A DNA stretch of 64,000 bases from Actinoallomurus liliacearum (GCF_039542035.1 NZ_BAABHJ010000019.1:62001-126000), one strand, 5' to 3'. Positions 15,547 to 25,144 are shown, counted from the first letter of the stretch. Numbers and translations: made by a program. The notes: generated by a model not told the origin, from the sequence alone.

Positions 15547-17464
15547 TCAGCGCAGCCGGCGAAGGTAGGGGTCCCACCGTCGGCACGGCACGACGCGGAC
15601 CCGCGCGTCGACGGCCACGACGCCCTCGGGCCGGGCGATCACCGGGTTCAGGTCGATCTCGGCGACGTCCGGATGATCGTCGGCGAGCCGGGCGAGGCGC
15701 AGCAGGACGTCCTCCAGCGCCGGAGTGTCCACCGCCGGCGCCCCACGGTGGCCGAACAGCAGGGGCGCGCCGCGCACCGAGCGGACCAGCTCGGCGGCGT
15801 CCACGTCGGTGAGCGGGGTGAGCCGGGCGGAGCGGTCGCCCAGCACCTCCGTGGCCACTCCGCCCAGGCCGAAGACGACCAACGGCCCGAAGACCGGCTC
15901 CTGCGTGATCCCGCAGAGAGTCTCGACCCCGCCGGGTGCCATCCGCTGCACCAGCACCGCCCTGAGCCGATCGCCGAACCGGGCGGCCAGGTCCTCGTAG
16001 GCGCGCCGGACGTCGGCCGCGCCTCGCAGGTCCAGCCGGACGGCGCCGGCGTCGCTCTTGTGGACGATCCCCGGTACGTCGGCCTTCAGCGCGACGTGAT
16101 CGCCGAGTTCGGCCGCGGCGCGTACGGCGTCGTCGGCGCAGGTCGCCGGCCGCCATTCCGCCAGGGGCAGCCCGTAGGCCTCCAGGAGCTCCATCGTGTC
16201 GGCGAGCGGGAGCCAGCCGCCCTCGGGAACCTCCTCGATGAGGCGACGGGTGATCCGGGTGACCGTGTTCTCCCGTACATCGGGGAGGCGCGGTTCGTTC
16301 CCGGCCGGACGTTCGAGCCATCGGCCGTGGGAGCGGGCGCGGGCGAGGGCGCGGGCTGCGTCCTCGGGGAAGGCGTAGGAGGGGACACGGCGTCCATCGG
16401 GCCCGTACCGGACGCGCACGGATTCGGGCTGGCCGAGGACGATCGCCGCGAGCGGCTTGGCGGCTCCCCCGGCCACCACGGCGGAGGCCAGGTCGGAGAC
16501 GGCCGTCGGGACGACCAGGGCGACGACGGCGTCCACACCGTCGTCGGCGGCGACCAGGTCCAGGCAGCGGGTGAACCGTTCGGGGTCGATCGCCGCGGTG
16601 GTGTCGACCGGGCCGGCGCAGGCGGCTCCGCGCGGCAGCAGCCGCGTCAGCTCCCGGACGGTCTCCTCGCCCAGTGCCGCGGCCGTCAGGCCGGTGTCCG
16701 CGCAGGCGTCCGCGGCCAGCACGCCCGCACCGCCGGCGTTCGAGACGATGGCGACGCGGTCCCCGGCCGGTATCGGCTGGTGGGCGAGCAGCGCGGCGGT
16801 GTCGAGGAGTTCGCCGAGGCCGTGCGTCGCGATGATCCCGGCCTGCCGGAACAGCGCCTCCTTCGACGGCGGCGAGATACCGCGCGTCCGCCGCCAACGG
16901 CATCCGCACGTCGACCACGCCACCGGCGAGATCGTGCCGTACGGCCAGTCCCGCGGTGGCGAACACGCGCAGCATCTCGACGTTCTGCGCCAGAGTGTCG
17001 GCCCGGAACTCACGGATCCCCCGGGAGCGGGCCAGCGAGACCAGGTGCTCCAGCAGCAGGGTGCCGACCCCGCGGCGGTGCATCCTGTCCGCCACGGCCA
17101 GCGCGATCTCCGCGACGCCGGGCTCATCCGTCGGCTCGTAGTTCGCGACGCCGACGAGTTCGGCGCCGAGCCAGGCGCCCAGAACGGCATGGGCCGGTCC
17201 GGGTATCCGGCACAGCCGTACGGACTCCTCTTCGGTGATCCGCGGGCCGAGACCGAAGAAGCGGAGATAGAGGTTGTCCGGCGACATGCCACGGTGCAGG
17301 TCGCGGACGGCGTCGAGGTCATCCAGGCGGATCTCGCGGACTTGGATCGCCGTGCCGTCGGTGAGCAACACGAACGTCGGCTCCGTCGACGCGCGCTCCG
17401 GTACGGCCGCCTCTCCGCTCACGGAGCCACCGCCCACCACGCCTGTCCACACTCGTTCGGCCAT
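15547..17464 (-). pseudogene. GNAT acetyltransferase/ADP-forming acyl-CoA synthetase fusion with internal deletion and frameshift
   Basis: The 5' part (from ATG 17464) encodes a GNAT domain: 'VREIRLDDLDAVRDLHRGMS', 'DRMHRRGVGTLLLEHLVSLARSRG'. Near base 16872 it should enter the CoA-binding and first succinyl-CoA-ligase domains, but these are missing, and 'ALFRQAGIIATHGLGELLDTA' follows in a different frame. From there the second ligase domain and the ATP-grasp domain ('HVALKADVPGIVHKSDAGAVRLDL', 'LAEIDLNPV'-like end) are intact to 15547. Normal proteins have about 900 residues; only about 640 codons remain. Loss of the CoA-binding domain plus frameshift makes this a pseudogene unless the assembly is wrong. 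Confidence 0.75.
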
Positions 17465-17522
17465 GTTCCAAGCCTCGACCGGCCGAACCGTCCCGTCAGC
17501 GGGCCGAGGTCACCGAGGCGTA

Positions 17523-17537
17523 GGACCTTCGGCCCGG
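17523..17537 (-). promoter_or_regulatory. DosR-like palindrome upstream of GNAT/ACS gene
   Basis: GGACCTTCGGCCCGG (plus-strand reading) matches the GGNCCNNNGGNCC form of actinobacterial DosR-type boxes. It is about 60 bases upstream of the GNAT/ACS start. Confidence 0.4.
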
Positions 17538-17549
17538 TCCGGAGCCTTG

Positions 17550-17801
17550 TCAGCCTCGGGGGCGTGACGGTACGACGACGACCGGGCAATCGGCGTGGTG
17601 AACGCATTGGCTGCTCACCGAACCGAGGAGCAGCCGAGCGAACCCACCGTGCCCCCGCGATCCGACGACCAGCAGGTCGGTGCCCGCGGAGGCGTTCAGG
17701 AGCTCCTCGGCGGGAACGCCGGTGATCGCCCGTACCTTGATCGACACCTCATGCCCCGCCGCGGCCTTGTCCGCCGCCGCACGCGTGGCGAGGCAGCCCA
17801 T
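17550..17801 (-). pseudogene. Universal stress protein, C-terminal fragment
   Basis: The 83 codons encode only the end of a UspA domain: 'VSIKVRAITGVPAEELLNASAGTDLLVVGSRGHGGFARLLLGSVSSQCVHHADCPVVVVP', shown here as family-typical C-terminal half with the nucleotide-binding GxGGF motif. The N-terminal half with the 'VGVDGS' strand is not found in any frame upstream. A single-domain USP has about 140 residues, so this is a truncated remnant unless the short form is used. Confidence 0.7.
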
Positions 17802-18193
17802 CGGGGTGCCCCCACGCCACCGCTTCGAAACGAGTCCAGACGACCGAACCGCCGGTGCCCAGGGGCCTTCGGGCAGGGTTACCGGGACCGACGCCCCTGG
17901 TGAGGTCCCTGTCCGTCACGACAGCCGGAGGCGACCACGGTCGACACTTCCGGGCCTATCGAAGACTCCACCGAGCAGGCGCTGAGGGCCGTCCGGCCGC
18001 ACGGTCCGGACCACGCCTGGCAAGGCCGCCCGCGCATGTCCCCCGTTTGACCGCGGTCGGCCTCAGGTGCCGGACATGCGTCCCGACAGGATGGTGAACC
18101 GGGCCGGGCCGCGGAACGTCTCAGGTACTGACCGGCAAGGGTGAGGCTTCCCCGGCGGGCCGGGGCGAGCCGGGGCGGGACGAAGGGACCCTC
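17802..18193. other. Non-coding gap with a DosR-like box
   Basis: No convincing coding sequence is seen in these 392 bases. GGGGCCTTCGGGC at 17862-17874 resembles a DosR-type half-palindrome and lies about 60 bases upstream of the USP fragment on its strand. The rest holds nothing I can name. Confidence 0.4.
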
Positions 18194-19096
18194 ATGGGGG
18201 CGTGGTCACCGCTGCCGGACACCCTCGAACCTGAGGTACGGCACCTGACGGTGCGGCTGCGTGCTCTCAAGGACGAGACCGGGCTGAGCCTGGCCGCCTT
18301 GGCGCGCAAGACCTCCTGCAGCAAGTCCGCGTGGAGCCGTTACCTGAGCGGCCAGGTCCTGCCGCCCCGGGACGTCGTCGCCGCACTCGGCGCACTCGCC
18401 GGGGCCGACGAGGCACCGTTGATGGCGCTCTGGGAACTGGCCGAGGCCGCCCGCAGCCGCCGTGACGCCACCACGCCGCCGGCCGTCCCGGCCCGCGAGG
18501 GGCAGCGGACCGGGCCGGACCAGGATGACCGCCCCGCCCTGGCCGAGGCGAACCCGGACGACCGCCCCGCCTTGGCCGGGCCATCGCCGAGCGGGCCCGA
18601 GCGGCCACGGTGGGACAAGCGAGCCCTCGCCGTGGCCGCGGGCGCGACCGTGCTCGCGGTCGGCGGGCTGACCGCGGCGTTACCACTCACCTCGTCGACC
18701 TCACCACGCGCCGGACGCATCGCCCCGCCCGGACCTCCGACGCCCACTGCGACCTCCCGCTGCCACCGCCACGACTGCACCGCCGCCGCACTGGGCTGTG
18801 ACCGGGACGCGGTGACGACCGCGGCCCTCCGGATCGGCTACGCCGACCTTGAGATCCGCTACAGCGCGGCGTGTAAGGCGGCCTGGGCGCAGCTGACCGG
18901 CAGCCACCGCTACGACCGCCTGGAGTTCACCGGCGAACCCCACACGCGCACGGTCAAAACGAGGGTCCGCGTCGGCATCGGCGCCGTCACCCCTGTCGTG
19001 GCCGTAACCGGCCCGAGTACCGGCATCGCCTGCGTCCGGCTCTCCATCGGCACGCGGCGATGCACCCATCCTCCCGCCGGCAGCGGATCCGGCTGA
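18194..19096 (+). CDS. Helix-turn-helix membrane protein with DUF2690 domain
   Basis: This 300-residue protein has an N-terminal XRE-type helix-turn-helix ('LRALKDETGLSLAALARKTSCSKSAWSRYLSGQVLPP', residues 24-60), a Pro/Ala-rich linker containing the repeat 'DDRPALAEANPDDRPALAGP', one transmembrane helix near residues 140-160, and an extracytoplasmic DUF2690 domain ('CTAAALGCDRDAVT', 'EIRYSAACKAAWAQL'). Members of this actinobacterial family are thought to link an outside signal to transcription, but function is unproved. No operon partner is evident. Confidence 0.82.
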   Translation: MGAWSPLPDTLEPEVRHLTVRLRALKDETGLSLAALARKTSCSKSAWSRYLSGQVLPPRDVVAALGALAGADEAPLMALWELAEAARSRRDATTPPAVPAREGQRTGPDQDDRPALAEANPDDRPALAGPSPSGPERPRWDKRALAVAAGATVLAVGGLTAALPLTSSTSPRAGRIAPPGPPTPTATSRCHRHDCTAAALGCDRDAVTTAALRIGYADLEIRYSAACKAAWAQLTGSHRYDRLEFTGEPHTRTVKTRVRVGIGAVTPVVAVTGPSTGIACVRLSIGTRRCTHPPAGSGSG

Positions 19097-19215
19097 CCGC
19101 TGCGCGGCGCGGTTCCTGGACGGCGTCGTGACCGTCTCCGGAAACGAGCGGTGGTCGTGCCGGCCAACCGGGCGTAAGGGTTGTAGCTTTGCTATACCTA
19201 TTACGAGGAGGTGCC

Positions 19216-19788
19216 GTGCAGATCCCCGTCGATGACTACGCGTGGGGCGTGGCGGTCGCGAACGACCTGGTCGCCACCTCACCCACCGTGCGGGCCGGCG
19301 GTGACGCGCTGCCCGACCCGATCGCGTTGGCGGACTTCCTCGCCGAACACCGACTGCGGAGAGACGACCCGCCCACCGACGAGGACGTCCGGCAGGTGCA
19401 CCTCCTGCGGCGCGAGGTACGGGGGATCATCGAGGCCGAGACCGCCGGACAGGCCGTCGCCGGCGCGACCGTGCTGATCCGGCGCGCCGGACTGCCCCCG
19501 ACCCTGGAATGGGCGGACGAGGAGCGGTGGGAGTGGCGGGTCCCCACCGCGCGGGGAGCCTGCCTCGCGGACGAACTGGCGGCGCTCGTCGCCGTCGGCG
19601 TTCTGGGGGTCGTGCGAACGCTGGGGCACGAACGTTTTCGGCCCTGCGCGGCCCCCGGCTGCCGAGGGGTCTTCGCCGACATCAGCCGCGCCGGACGCCG
19701 CCGCTACTGCAGGCCCGGCCTGTGCGGTAACCGCGTCAACGTCGCCAACCACCGCGCACGCCAACGCGAATGGAGCCCGATCCGATGA
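19216..19788 (+). CDS. CGNR zinc-finger (ABATE-domain) transcriptional regulator
   Basis: GTG 19216 with GAGGAG five bases upstream gives 190 residues. The N-terminal part is the ABATE-type helical domain; the C-terminal 45 residues form the CGNR zinc finger, 'FRPCAAPGCRGVFADISRAGRRRYC' followed by 'CGNRVNVANHRAR'. Such proteins are putative stress-linked regulators. The stop overlaps the start of a tyrosine phosphatase gene (ATGA), so the two are made together. An A/T-rich stretch TAGCTTTGCTATACC sits just upstream and may include the -10 region. Confidence 0.85.
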   Translation: MQIPVDDYAWGVAVANDLVATSPTVRAGGDALPDPIALADFLAEHRLRRDDPPTDEDVRQVHLLRREVRGIIEAETAGQAVAGATVLIRRAGLPPTLEWADEERWEWRVPTARGACLADELAALVAVGVLGVVRTLGHERFRPCAAPGCRGVFADISRAGRRRYCRPGLCGNRVNVANHRARQREWSPIR

Positions 19789-20240
19789 ACACGTCGCCGC
19801 TGCCCGGGAGCGTCCGCCTGCCCGACGGCACCTACATCCGCGGCCGTGGCCTGCGCCATCCACCACCCGAAGGCCCCACGCCCGGCCTCGGCCTCTACCT
19901 CGGGTCCGGTCGGCTTCGCCGCCGCCACCAGGCCGCGTTGCCCTGGCCCCACACCTGGATCGACTGGCCCGACTTCCTCCTGCCCCGCGACCCCCACGAG
20001 GCCATCCGGCAGATCCACCACCTGCACGAACGGGCAAGGGCCGGCGCGGCGGCCGAGGTCGCGTGCGGCGGCGGCGTCGGCCGCACCGGAACGGTCATCG
20101 CCTGCCTGGCCATCCTGTCCGGAGTGGCCCCCACCGACGCGATCACCTGGACCCGCGAACACCACCACCCCAAAGCCGTGGAAACGCCCTGGCAACGCCG
20201 CTGGGTGTTTCGTTTCCCACGGGTCGTCCCTAACGACTGA
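19785..20240 (+). CDS. Protein-tyrosine phosphatase-family protein
   Basis: This 151-residue protein contains the Cys-dependent phosphatase signature 'ACGGGVGRTGTVIACLAI' (CX5R-T) near residues 97-114, and an upstream 'WIDWPDFLLPRDPHEAIRQI' in which Asp residues could be the general acid. It is short compared with eukaryotic PTPs but normal for actinobacterial members. Coupled to the CGNR regulator by an ATGA overlap. The substrate is unknown. Confidence 0.82.
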   Translation: MNTSPLPGSVRLPDGTYIRGRGLRHPPPEGPTPGLGLYLGSGRLRRRHQAALPWPHTWIDWPDFLLPRDPHEAIRQIHHLHERARAGAAAEVACGGGVGRTGTVIACLAILSGVAPTDAITWTREHHHPKAVETPWQRRWVFRFPRVVPND

Positions 20241-20343
20241 GGACGCTCTTCCCGCCAGATCGCCGCTGCCGAGCGGGCGAACGCCTGGACACCGGAATAC
20301 TCTTGCGTATCCTCTGGGCCTCCGCCCCTCGACAAGGAATCCC

Positions 20344-21804
20344 ATGACCATCGCGCGTGATCTGTTCATCGGCGGTAAGGACGTGCCCGCCCGGTCCGGC
20401 CGCACCACCCGGGACGTCGCCCCCTATACCGGCGAGGTGTACGCCATCGTGGCCGCGGCGGGGGTCGAGGATGTCACCCTGGCCGTGGACGCGGCCGACT
20501 CCGCGTTCGAGGACTGGGCCGCCGTGCGTCCGTTCGCCCGGCGGGCGATCTTCCTCAAGGCCGCCGACCTGCTCGAAGAGCGCGGCGACCAGGCCGCCGA
20601 GCTGATGGCCGGCGAGGTCGGCGGCACCCGGCCGTGGGCGTACTTCAACGTGGCACTCGCCGCCGACATGCTGCGCGAGGCCGCCGCCGCGATCACGGCG
20701 CCGCGCGGCGAGGTGCTCTCGGCCCAGGAGGACGGCGCCCTCGGACTCGCGGTCCGTGAGCCGGTCGGGGTGGTCGCCGCGTTCTCGCCCTGGAACGCCC
20801 CCCTGATCCTCGGCGCCCGCGCGGTCGCCGCCGCGCTCGCCGCCGGTAACACCGTGGTCTTGAAGCCCAGCGAGAACGCCCCGCTGGCCTGCGGTCTGTT
20901 CATCGCGGACGTGCTGCGTGACGCCGGGCTGCCCGACGGCGCCCTCAACGTGATCACCAACGACCCCGCCGACGGGGCCGGCATCGCCGAGGCGCTGATC
21001 GCCGACCCGCGCGTCCGCGCGGTGAACTTCACCGGCTCCACCGGTGTCGGCCGGATCATCGGCACCCATGCCGCGCGGCATCTGAAGCCGGCGGTGCTCG
21101 AACTCGGCGGCAAGAACGCCGTCATCGTCCTGGACGACGCCGATGTTGACTACGCGGTCGACGCCGCCGCCTTCGCCGTCTTCATGAACGCCGGACAGAT
21201 CTGCATGTCCGGTGACCGGGTCCTGGTGCATGAGTCGCTGGCCGAGGAGTTCACGCGAAAGTTCGTCGCCAAGGTCGCCGCGTTGCCGTCCGGCAGCCCG
21301 ATGGAGCCGGCCACGGTGATCGGCCCGCTGATCGGTCCGGAGGCCGCGCAGCGCGTCGCCGCGCTGGTCCGGGACGCGGTGGACAAGGGCGCCACCGTGC
21401 TGGCCGGAGGCGGTGAGCCGGATGGCGCCGTCCATCCGGCGACGGTGCTGACCGATGTCCCCGAGAACGCCGATCTCCACTACACCGAGGTGTTCGGGCC
21501 GGTCTGCGTCCTGCGACGATTCTCGACCGATGACGAGGCCGTCACGCTGGCCAACGACACCGACAACGGCCTGTCCGCCGGGATCATCACCGAGAACGGC
21601 AGCCACGGGTTGCGCGTGGCCCGCCGCGTCAAGACCGGCATCGTCCACGTCAACGACCAGTCCGTCGCCGACGAACCGCAGGCGCCGTTCGGCGGTTTCA
21701 AGGCCTCCGGCTACGGTCGCTTCGGTGGCCTCTGGGGCATCGAGGCCTTCTCCAACACCCGCTGGGTCACCCTCGCCACCCAGCACGCGCACTACCCGTT
21801 CTGA
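20344..21804 (+). CDS. NAD(P)-dependent aldehyde dehydrogenase (salicylaldehyde/vanillin dehydrogenase-like)
   Basis: This 486-residue ALDH has 'FSPWNAPLILGARAVAAALAAGNTVVLKPSENAP', the NAD loop 'NFTGSTGVGRII', the catalytic Glu in 'LELGGKNAV' near residue 253 and the nucleophile Cys in 'AGQICMSGD' near residue 287. 'EPQAPFGGFKASGYGRFGG' closes the fold. The closest remembered relatives oxidise aromatic aldehydes. It stands alone, converging on the regulator downstream with a 13-base overlap. Substrate is not shown by the sequence. Confidence 0.88.
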   Translation: MTIARDLFIGGKDVPARSGRTTRDVAPYTGEVYAIVAAAGVEDVTLAVDAADSAFEDWAAVRPFARRAIFLKAADLLEERGDQAAELMAGEVGGTRPWAYFNVALAADMLREAAAAITAPRGEVLSAQEDGALGLAVREPVGVVAAFSPWNAPLILGARAVAAALAAGNTVVLKPSENAPLACGLFIADVLRDAGLPDGALNVITNDPADGAGIAEALIADPRVRAVNFTGSTGVGRIIGTHAARHLKPAVLELGGKNAVIVLDDADVDYAVDAAAFAVFMNAGQICMSGDRVLVHESLAEEFTRKFVAKVAALPSGSPMEPATVIGPLIGPEAAQRVAALVRDAVDKGATVLAGGGEPDGAVHPATVLTDVPENADLHYTEVFGPVCVLRRFSTDDEAVTLANDTDNGLSAGIITENGSHGLRVARRVKTGIVHVNDQSVADEPQAPFGGFKASGYGRFGGLWGIEAFSNTRWVTLATQHAHYPF

Positions 21805-22472
21805 GGTCGGCCGTCCGAGGTCGGGGCGTGGTCCTGGTGGTGGGCCGGCTCGGTCCGGCCGGAGGTGGCGGCCCAACTGGCGAGGAGGCTGAACGCGTCG
21901 TGGGCGGGGGTTCCCGGTTCGGCGCTGAAGGCGGTGAGGGTCAGGCCGGGGTCGGCGGGCAGGGGCATGGCCTCGAAGGGGAGGGTGAGGTCCCCGACGA
22001 CGGGGTTGACCGGCCGGACCGGGTCGTCGAAGACCGGTGCGTACAGGGCGCGGCCGAGCCGGTTGGACGCGACGATGTCCAGGCGTCCATTGCGCACGTA
22101 CGCGGCCGCGTCGGTCATCGAGTCCAGGAGCCGCTGGACGCCGGGCCGGACCTGCTGCCGGGTGGGGCGGCGGCGGGTGCGGGGGGTGGCGTTGGCCGTA
22201 CGGGCCAGGTCGAACAGGTGGGCGTGCTCGGCCTCGTCCAGCTGGAGGGTGCGGGCGAGGGCCTCCAGGACGCTCTCGGAGACCCCGCCGAGGTTGCCCC
22301 GCTCCAGGCGGGCGTAGTACTCGGCGCTGACCCCGGCGAGCATGGCGACCTCCTCGCGGCGCAGACCGGGGACGCGCCGGTTGTCGCCGTAGACGGGCAG
22401 GCCGGCCTGCTCGGGTGTGATCTTGGCTCGCCGCGAGGCCAGGAACTCGCGGACCTCACTGCGGTTGTCCAT
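21792..22472 (-). CDS. XRE/MmyB-type transcriptional regulator with shortened ligand domain
   Basis: ATG 22472 opens a 226-residue protein. Residues 1-90 are the helix-turn-helix region ('VPGLRREEVAMLAGVSAEYYARLERGN'); residues 125-226 are MmyB ligand-binding sequence. In whole family members about 70 residues separate 'RALYAPVFDDP' from 'HPVVGDLTL'; here they are joined directly ('DDPVRPVNPVVGDLTLPFEAM'), so an in-frame deletion near 22008 has removed the centre of the domain. The rest reads normally to the stop. Divergent from the cupin gene, which it probably once regulated. It may still bind DNA but sensing is doubtful. Confidence 0.75.
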   Translation of the reverse strand: MDNRSEVREFLASRRAKITPEQAGLPVYGDNRRVPGLRREEVAMLAGVSAEYYARLERGNLGGVSESVLEALARTLQLDEAEHAHLFDLARTANATPRTRRRPTRQQVRPGVQRLLDSMTDAAAYVRNGRLDIVASNRLGRALYAPVFDDPVRPVNPVVGDLTLPFEAMPLPADPGLTLTAFSAEPGTPAHDAFSLLASWAATSGRTEPAHHQDHAPTSDGRPQNG

Positions 22473-22619
22473 GTCTTCCGAGGTTAGGCCGGTTCCGTAA
22501 GTCCTGGGGTGTTCTGTCAGTACACGGAACCGCAGGAACTCCCCCACTGTCGCCGCGAGCGGTTCCTGGCTGGTGGGCCCGCGTGGCCCGCGTGGCGGTA
22601 CACCGACCGAGGAGACTCG

Positions 22620-23027
22620 ATGGAGATCTTGAAGCAGCCCCCGACCGTGAAGCTGCCCGAGCAGTGGTTCACCGGCGACGCCTGGGCGGACGTGCTCTAC
22701 CGGGGCGAAGAGCCCTCTCGCACGCGGGCGAACATGGTCCGCTTCGCACCCGGCGCCCGTACCGCCTGGCACTCCCACGGACTGGGCCAGACCCTCTACA
22801 TCGTGGAGGGCGTCGCCCTGATCCAGTCCCGCGGCGGCGAGATCATTCAGGCTCACCCCGGGGACGTGGTCTGGACGCCGCCGGGCGAGGAGCACTGGCA
22901 CGGCGCCGCGCCCGACCAGTTCATGATCCACCTGGCGCTGTGGGAGACCGACGACGTCGACTGGCTGGAGCACGTCACCGACGCCGAGTACGCCGGACCC
23001 CGCGTCAGCACCCGTTCCCGTCCCTGA
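22620..23027 (+). CDS. Small cupin-domain protein
   Basis: This 135-residue single cupin has the metal motif 'HSHGLGQTLYIVEGVALIQSRGG' and the second motif 'HPGDVVWTPPGEEHWHGA', with four His/Glu ligands conserved. Proteins of this size are often annotated as carboxymuconolactone-linked or quercetinase-like cupins; none can be confirmed. GAGGAG precedes the ATG. It is divergent from an XRE/MmyB regulator and is followed by an MFS transporter remnant, a familiar trio in actinomycetes. Confidence 0.85.
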   Translation: MEILKQPPTVKLPEQWFTGDAWADVLYRGEEPSRTRANMVRFAPGARTAWHSHGLGQTLYIVEGVALIQSRGGEIIQAHPGDVVWTPPGEEHWHGAAPDQFMIHLALWETDDVDWLEHVTDAEYAGPRVSTRSRP

Positions 23028-23122
23028 CCGGCCCACGGCCGCCCGGCGGAAGCCGGCGACGAAGTCCCGCAGCCCGAGCGGCCGTCCGTCCGTTCATCAC
23101 CCCCTCGAAGAGACCACCGCTG

Positions 23123-23484
23123 ATGTCAACCCCGCACACCGCCTCCACCACCACTGTCGCAGGTGCCGCCCGGTCCGGTGCCCTCGCCGGCGCCGCCGTG
23201 CTCGGCTTCTTCGTCATCACCCTCGACGCCGTCATCGTCAACGTCGCCCTGCCGTCGATCCGGCACGACGTCGGCGGCGGCATCACCGGGCTGCAGTGGG
23301 TCGTCGACGGGTACACCCTGATGTTCGCCGCGCTGCTGCTGTCCGCCGGCTCCCTGACCGACCGTGTCGGCGCGCGCCGGGCCTTCGGACCAGCCTGCTC
23401 ATCGCCGCCGCGGCCGCCCTGGCCGCCACGGCCGCGAGCCGGCTGCTCAGACCCGCGGGGAATCCCGGGACGCGGCGCGGGTGA
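23123..23484 (+). pseudogene. MFS drug transporter reduced to both ends
   Basis: ATG 23123 starts a normal DHA2-type transporter: 'VLGFFVITLDAVIVNVALPSIRHDVGGG', 'LQWVVDGYTLMFAALLLSAGSLTDRVGARRAF'. After about 87 residues, near base 23387, the sequence jumps, in another frame, to 'GLRTSLLIAAAAALAATAASRLLRP', which looks like the last transmembrane helix. About 350 residues of the transporter are gone. The 3' end overlaps the stop of the convergent ATPase fragment. Confidence 0.75.
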
Positions 23485-25144
23485 GCGCGGTCGCGGTGCG
23501 CCCGGAACGAACATCCGGAATGGCCACGCGCGCGGGGACGCGCACCGGCGCGGTTCCCATGGTGACCCGCAGCCCGGCGGCGGCGCCCCAGAGCAGAGCG
23601 AGCAGAGCGGCCAGGTAGGTCGCGGTGATGGCACCCGGCCCACTCGTACGCCGAGGGCCGGCGAAGGCCAGGAGGACGCCGAGCGCGGATCCGGCCTGAG
23701 CCAGCCGCACACCACGCTCGCTGACCGGCCGGGCCGCCGCGACCGCCCGCAGGACGTACCAGACGTCCCCCGTTCGGGCGCGGCAGATCAGGTCCCCCGA
23801 CCAGCACGTCGAGCTGCCGGGAGCCGGTACGGCGACCCCGACGTCGGCGGCGGCGAGCGCGGCGCAGTCGGCCTCGGAGACGACCAGCACCGTGTGCCCC
23901 TCCTCCTGCAGCCGCCGTACGTGCGCCGTCAGGCCGGTGCCCACGCCGAGCATCTCGTCGGCGAGGGGGTGGAGGTCGGCGGCCTCCGACCGGTCGGTGA
24001 GGAACACCTTGGCGCCGGTGGCACGCGCCGCGTCCAGCACGGCGCCGGCGATCGGGGCCGGCAGGTGGCCGCTGCGGAGGACGGCCGAGTCGATGACGAT
24101 CGCCGAAACCCGGTCGAGCCGCCGGTACGCTCCCGCGTCGAGCGGCAGGATCCCCCGTCCGGCGAGTCTCCAGGCGGTCACGGCGGCGAAGCCCTCCCGC
24201 CCGTACGTCGCCGCCTTCGGCACCATGACGAGGATCGTGTCGCCAGCGCGGCCGGGCTGCCTGGTCAACGCCAGAGTCGCCGCGGTCGCGCCGAGAGCCG
24301 CGGACTCGACCACACGGCACCACTTCTCGACGGGCCCGCCCGGCCGTGGTCGCGGCCGCGGCGGGCGGTCCGGAGCCTCGGAGGGCACGCACGCACTGCC
24401 GGAGCAGAGCTCGGGCTCGCGTCGTCGCCAGACCTGGCGGCGGGACCAGGTCTCGCCGAGCAGCAGGGAACGGTAGAGCGCGTCGACCGCGGGCGGGAGG
24501 ATGCCGGCCGACATCCCGTGGACGACGGCGTTCGCCAGCGCCAGCACCAGCTCCGTCTCGATGGGCCCGATCCGGTGGTCGATCCTCCGGCGGACGCCGG
24601 GCGACAGATCGGGAAGAGCCAGCGGCAGCCGGATCCAGCGCGGAACGGGCGGCAGAGCGAACACCTTCTCCGCGACGGCGGCGAGCACCGCGACACAGTC
24701 GACCGCGAGTTCGGTGGTCGCGACGGCGATCGGCGCGCCATCGCCGGGGTGCGCGGGCCGCGTCCAGGAGAAGCCCTCCTCGCTGGTCCCCCGGTCGTCT
24801 TCCACCTTCCGGATCGTGGCCAGCAGCCGGTCGACGCCGACCCGGCGTTCGTCATAGGCCACCAGCATCTGACCGGTGACCGCGTTGATCTCCGCCCAGC
24901 GCACGCCCCGCAAGTGACGTACCGCCGCCGTGGCGTGACCGGCCAGGTCGCGTGCCGCGCGGCCGTCACCGTCGATTCCGCGTACGTCGATGTACGCGTG
25001 ACCGTGTTCGGCCCATACCTGCCGCCGCTGTCTGCGCGGATGGAGATCGAGCAGGGCGCGGCCCACCCCCAGGGCGTTCCGCGGCACGCCGGTGACCAGC
25101 CCGAACCCCCGCCGCGCGAACGGCGACAGCACCGATACCTCCAT
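23447..25144 (-). pseudogene. CtpI-like P-type ATPase, N-terminal half only
   Basis: The 565-residue frame matches the N-terminal half of the very large actinobacterial CtpI proteins (about 1500 residues): an HMA-like region ('HVEVRG'-type 'AYIDVRGIDGDGRAARDLAGHATAAVRHL' segment, 'WAEINAVTGQMLVAYD'), 'REPELCSG', and the degenerate ATPase core 'RRLDRVSAIVIDSAVL'. The catalytic 'DKTGT' half, with the cation channel, is absent and the frame ends at 23447 in unrelated sequence overlapping the MFS remnant. A working pump is unlikely. Confidence 0.65.

Noticed and set aside
12117..15812. Very long plus-strand frame of 1231 codons over the hydrogenase operon
   Set aside because: It is antisense to five overlapping hydrogenase genes with clear motifs and has no domain of its own.
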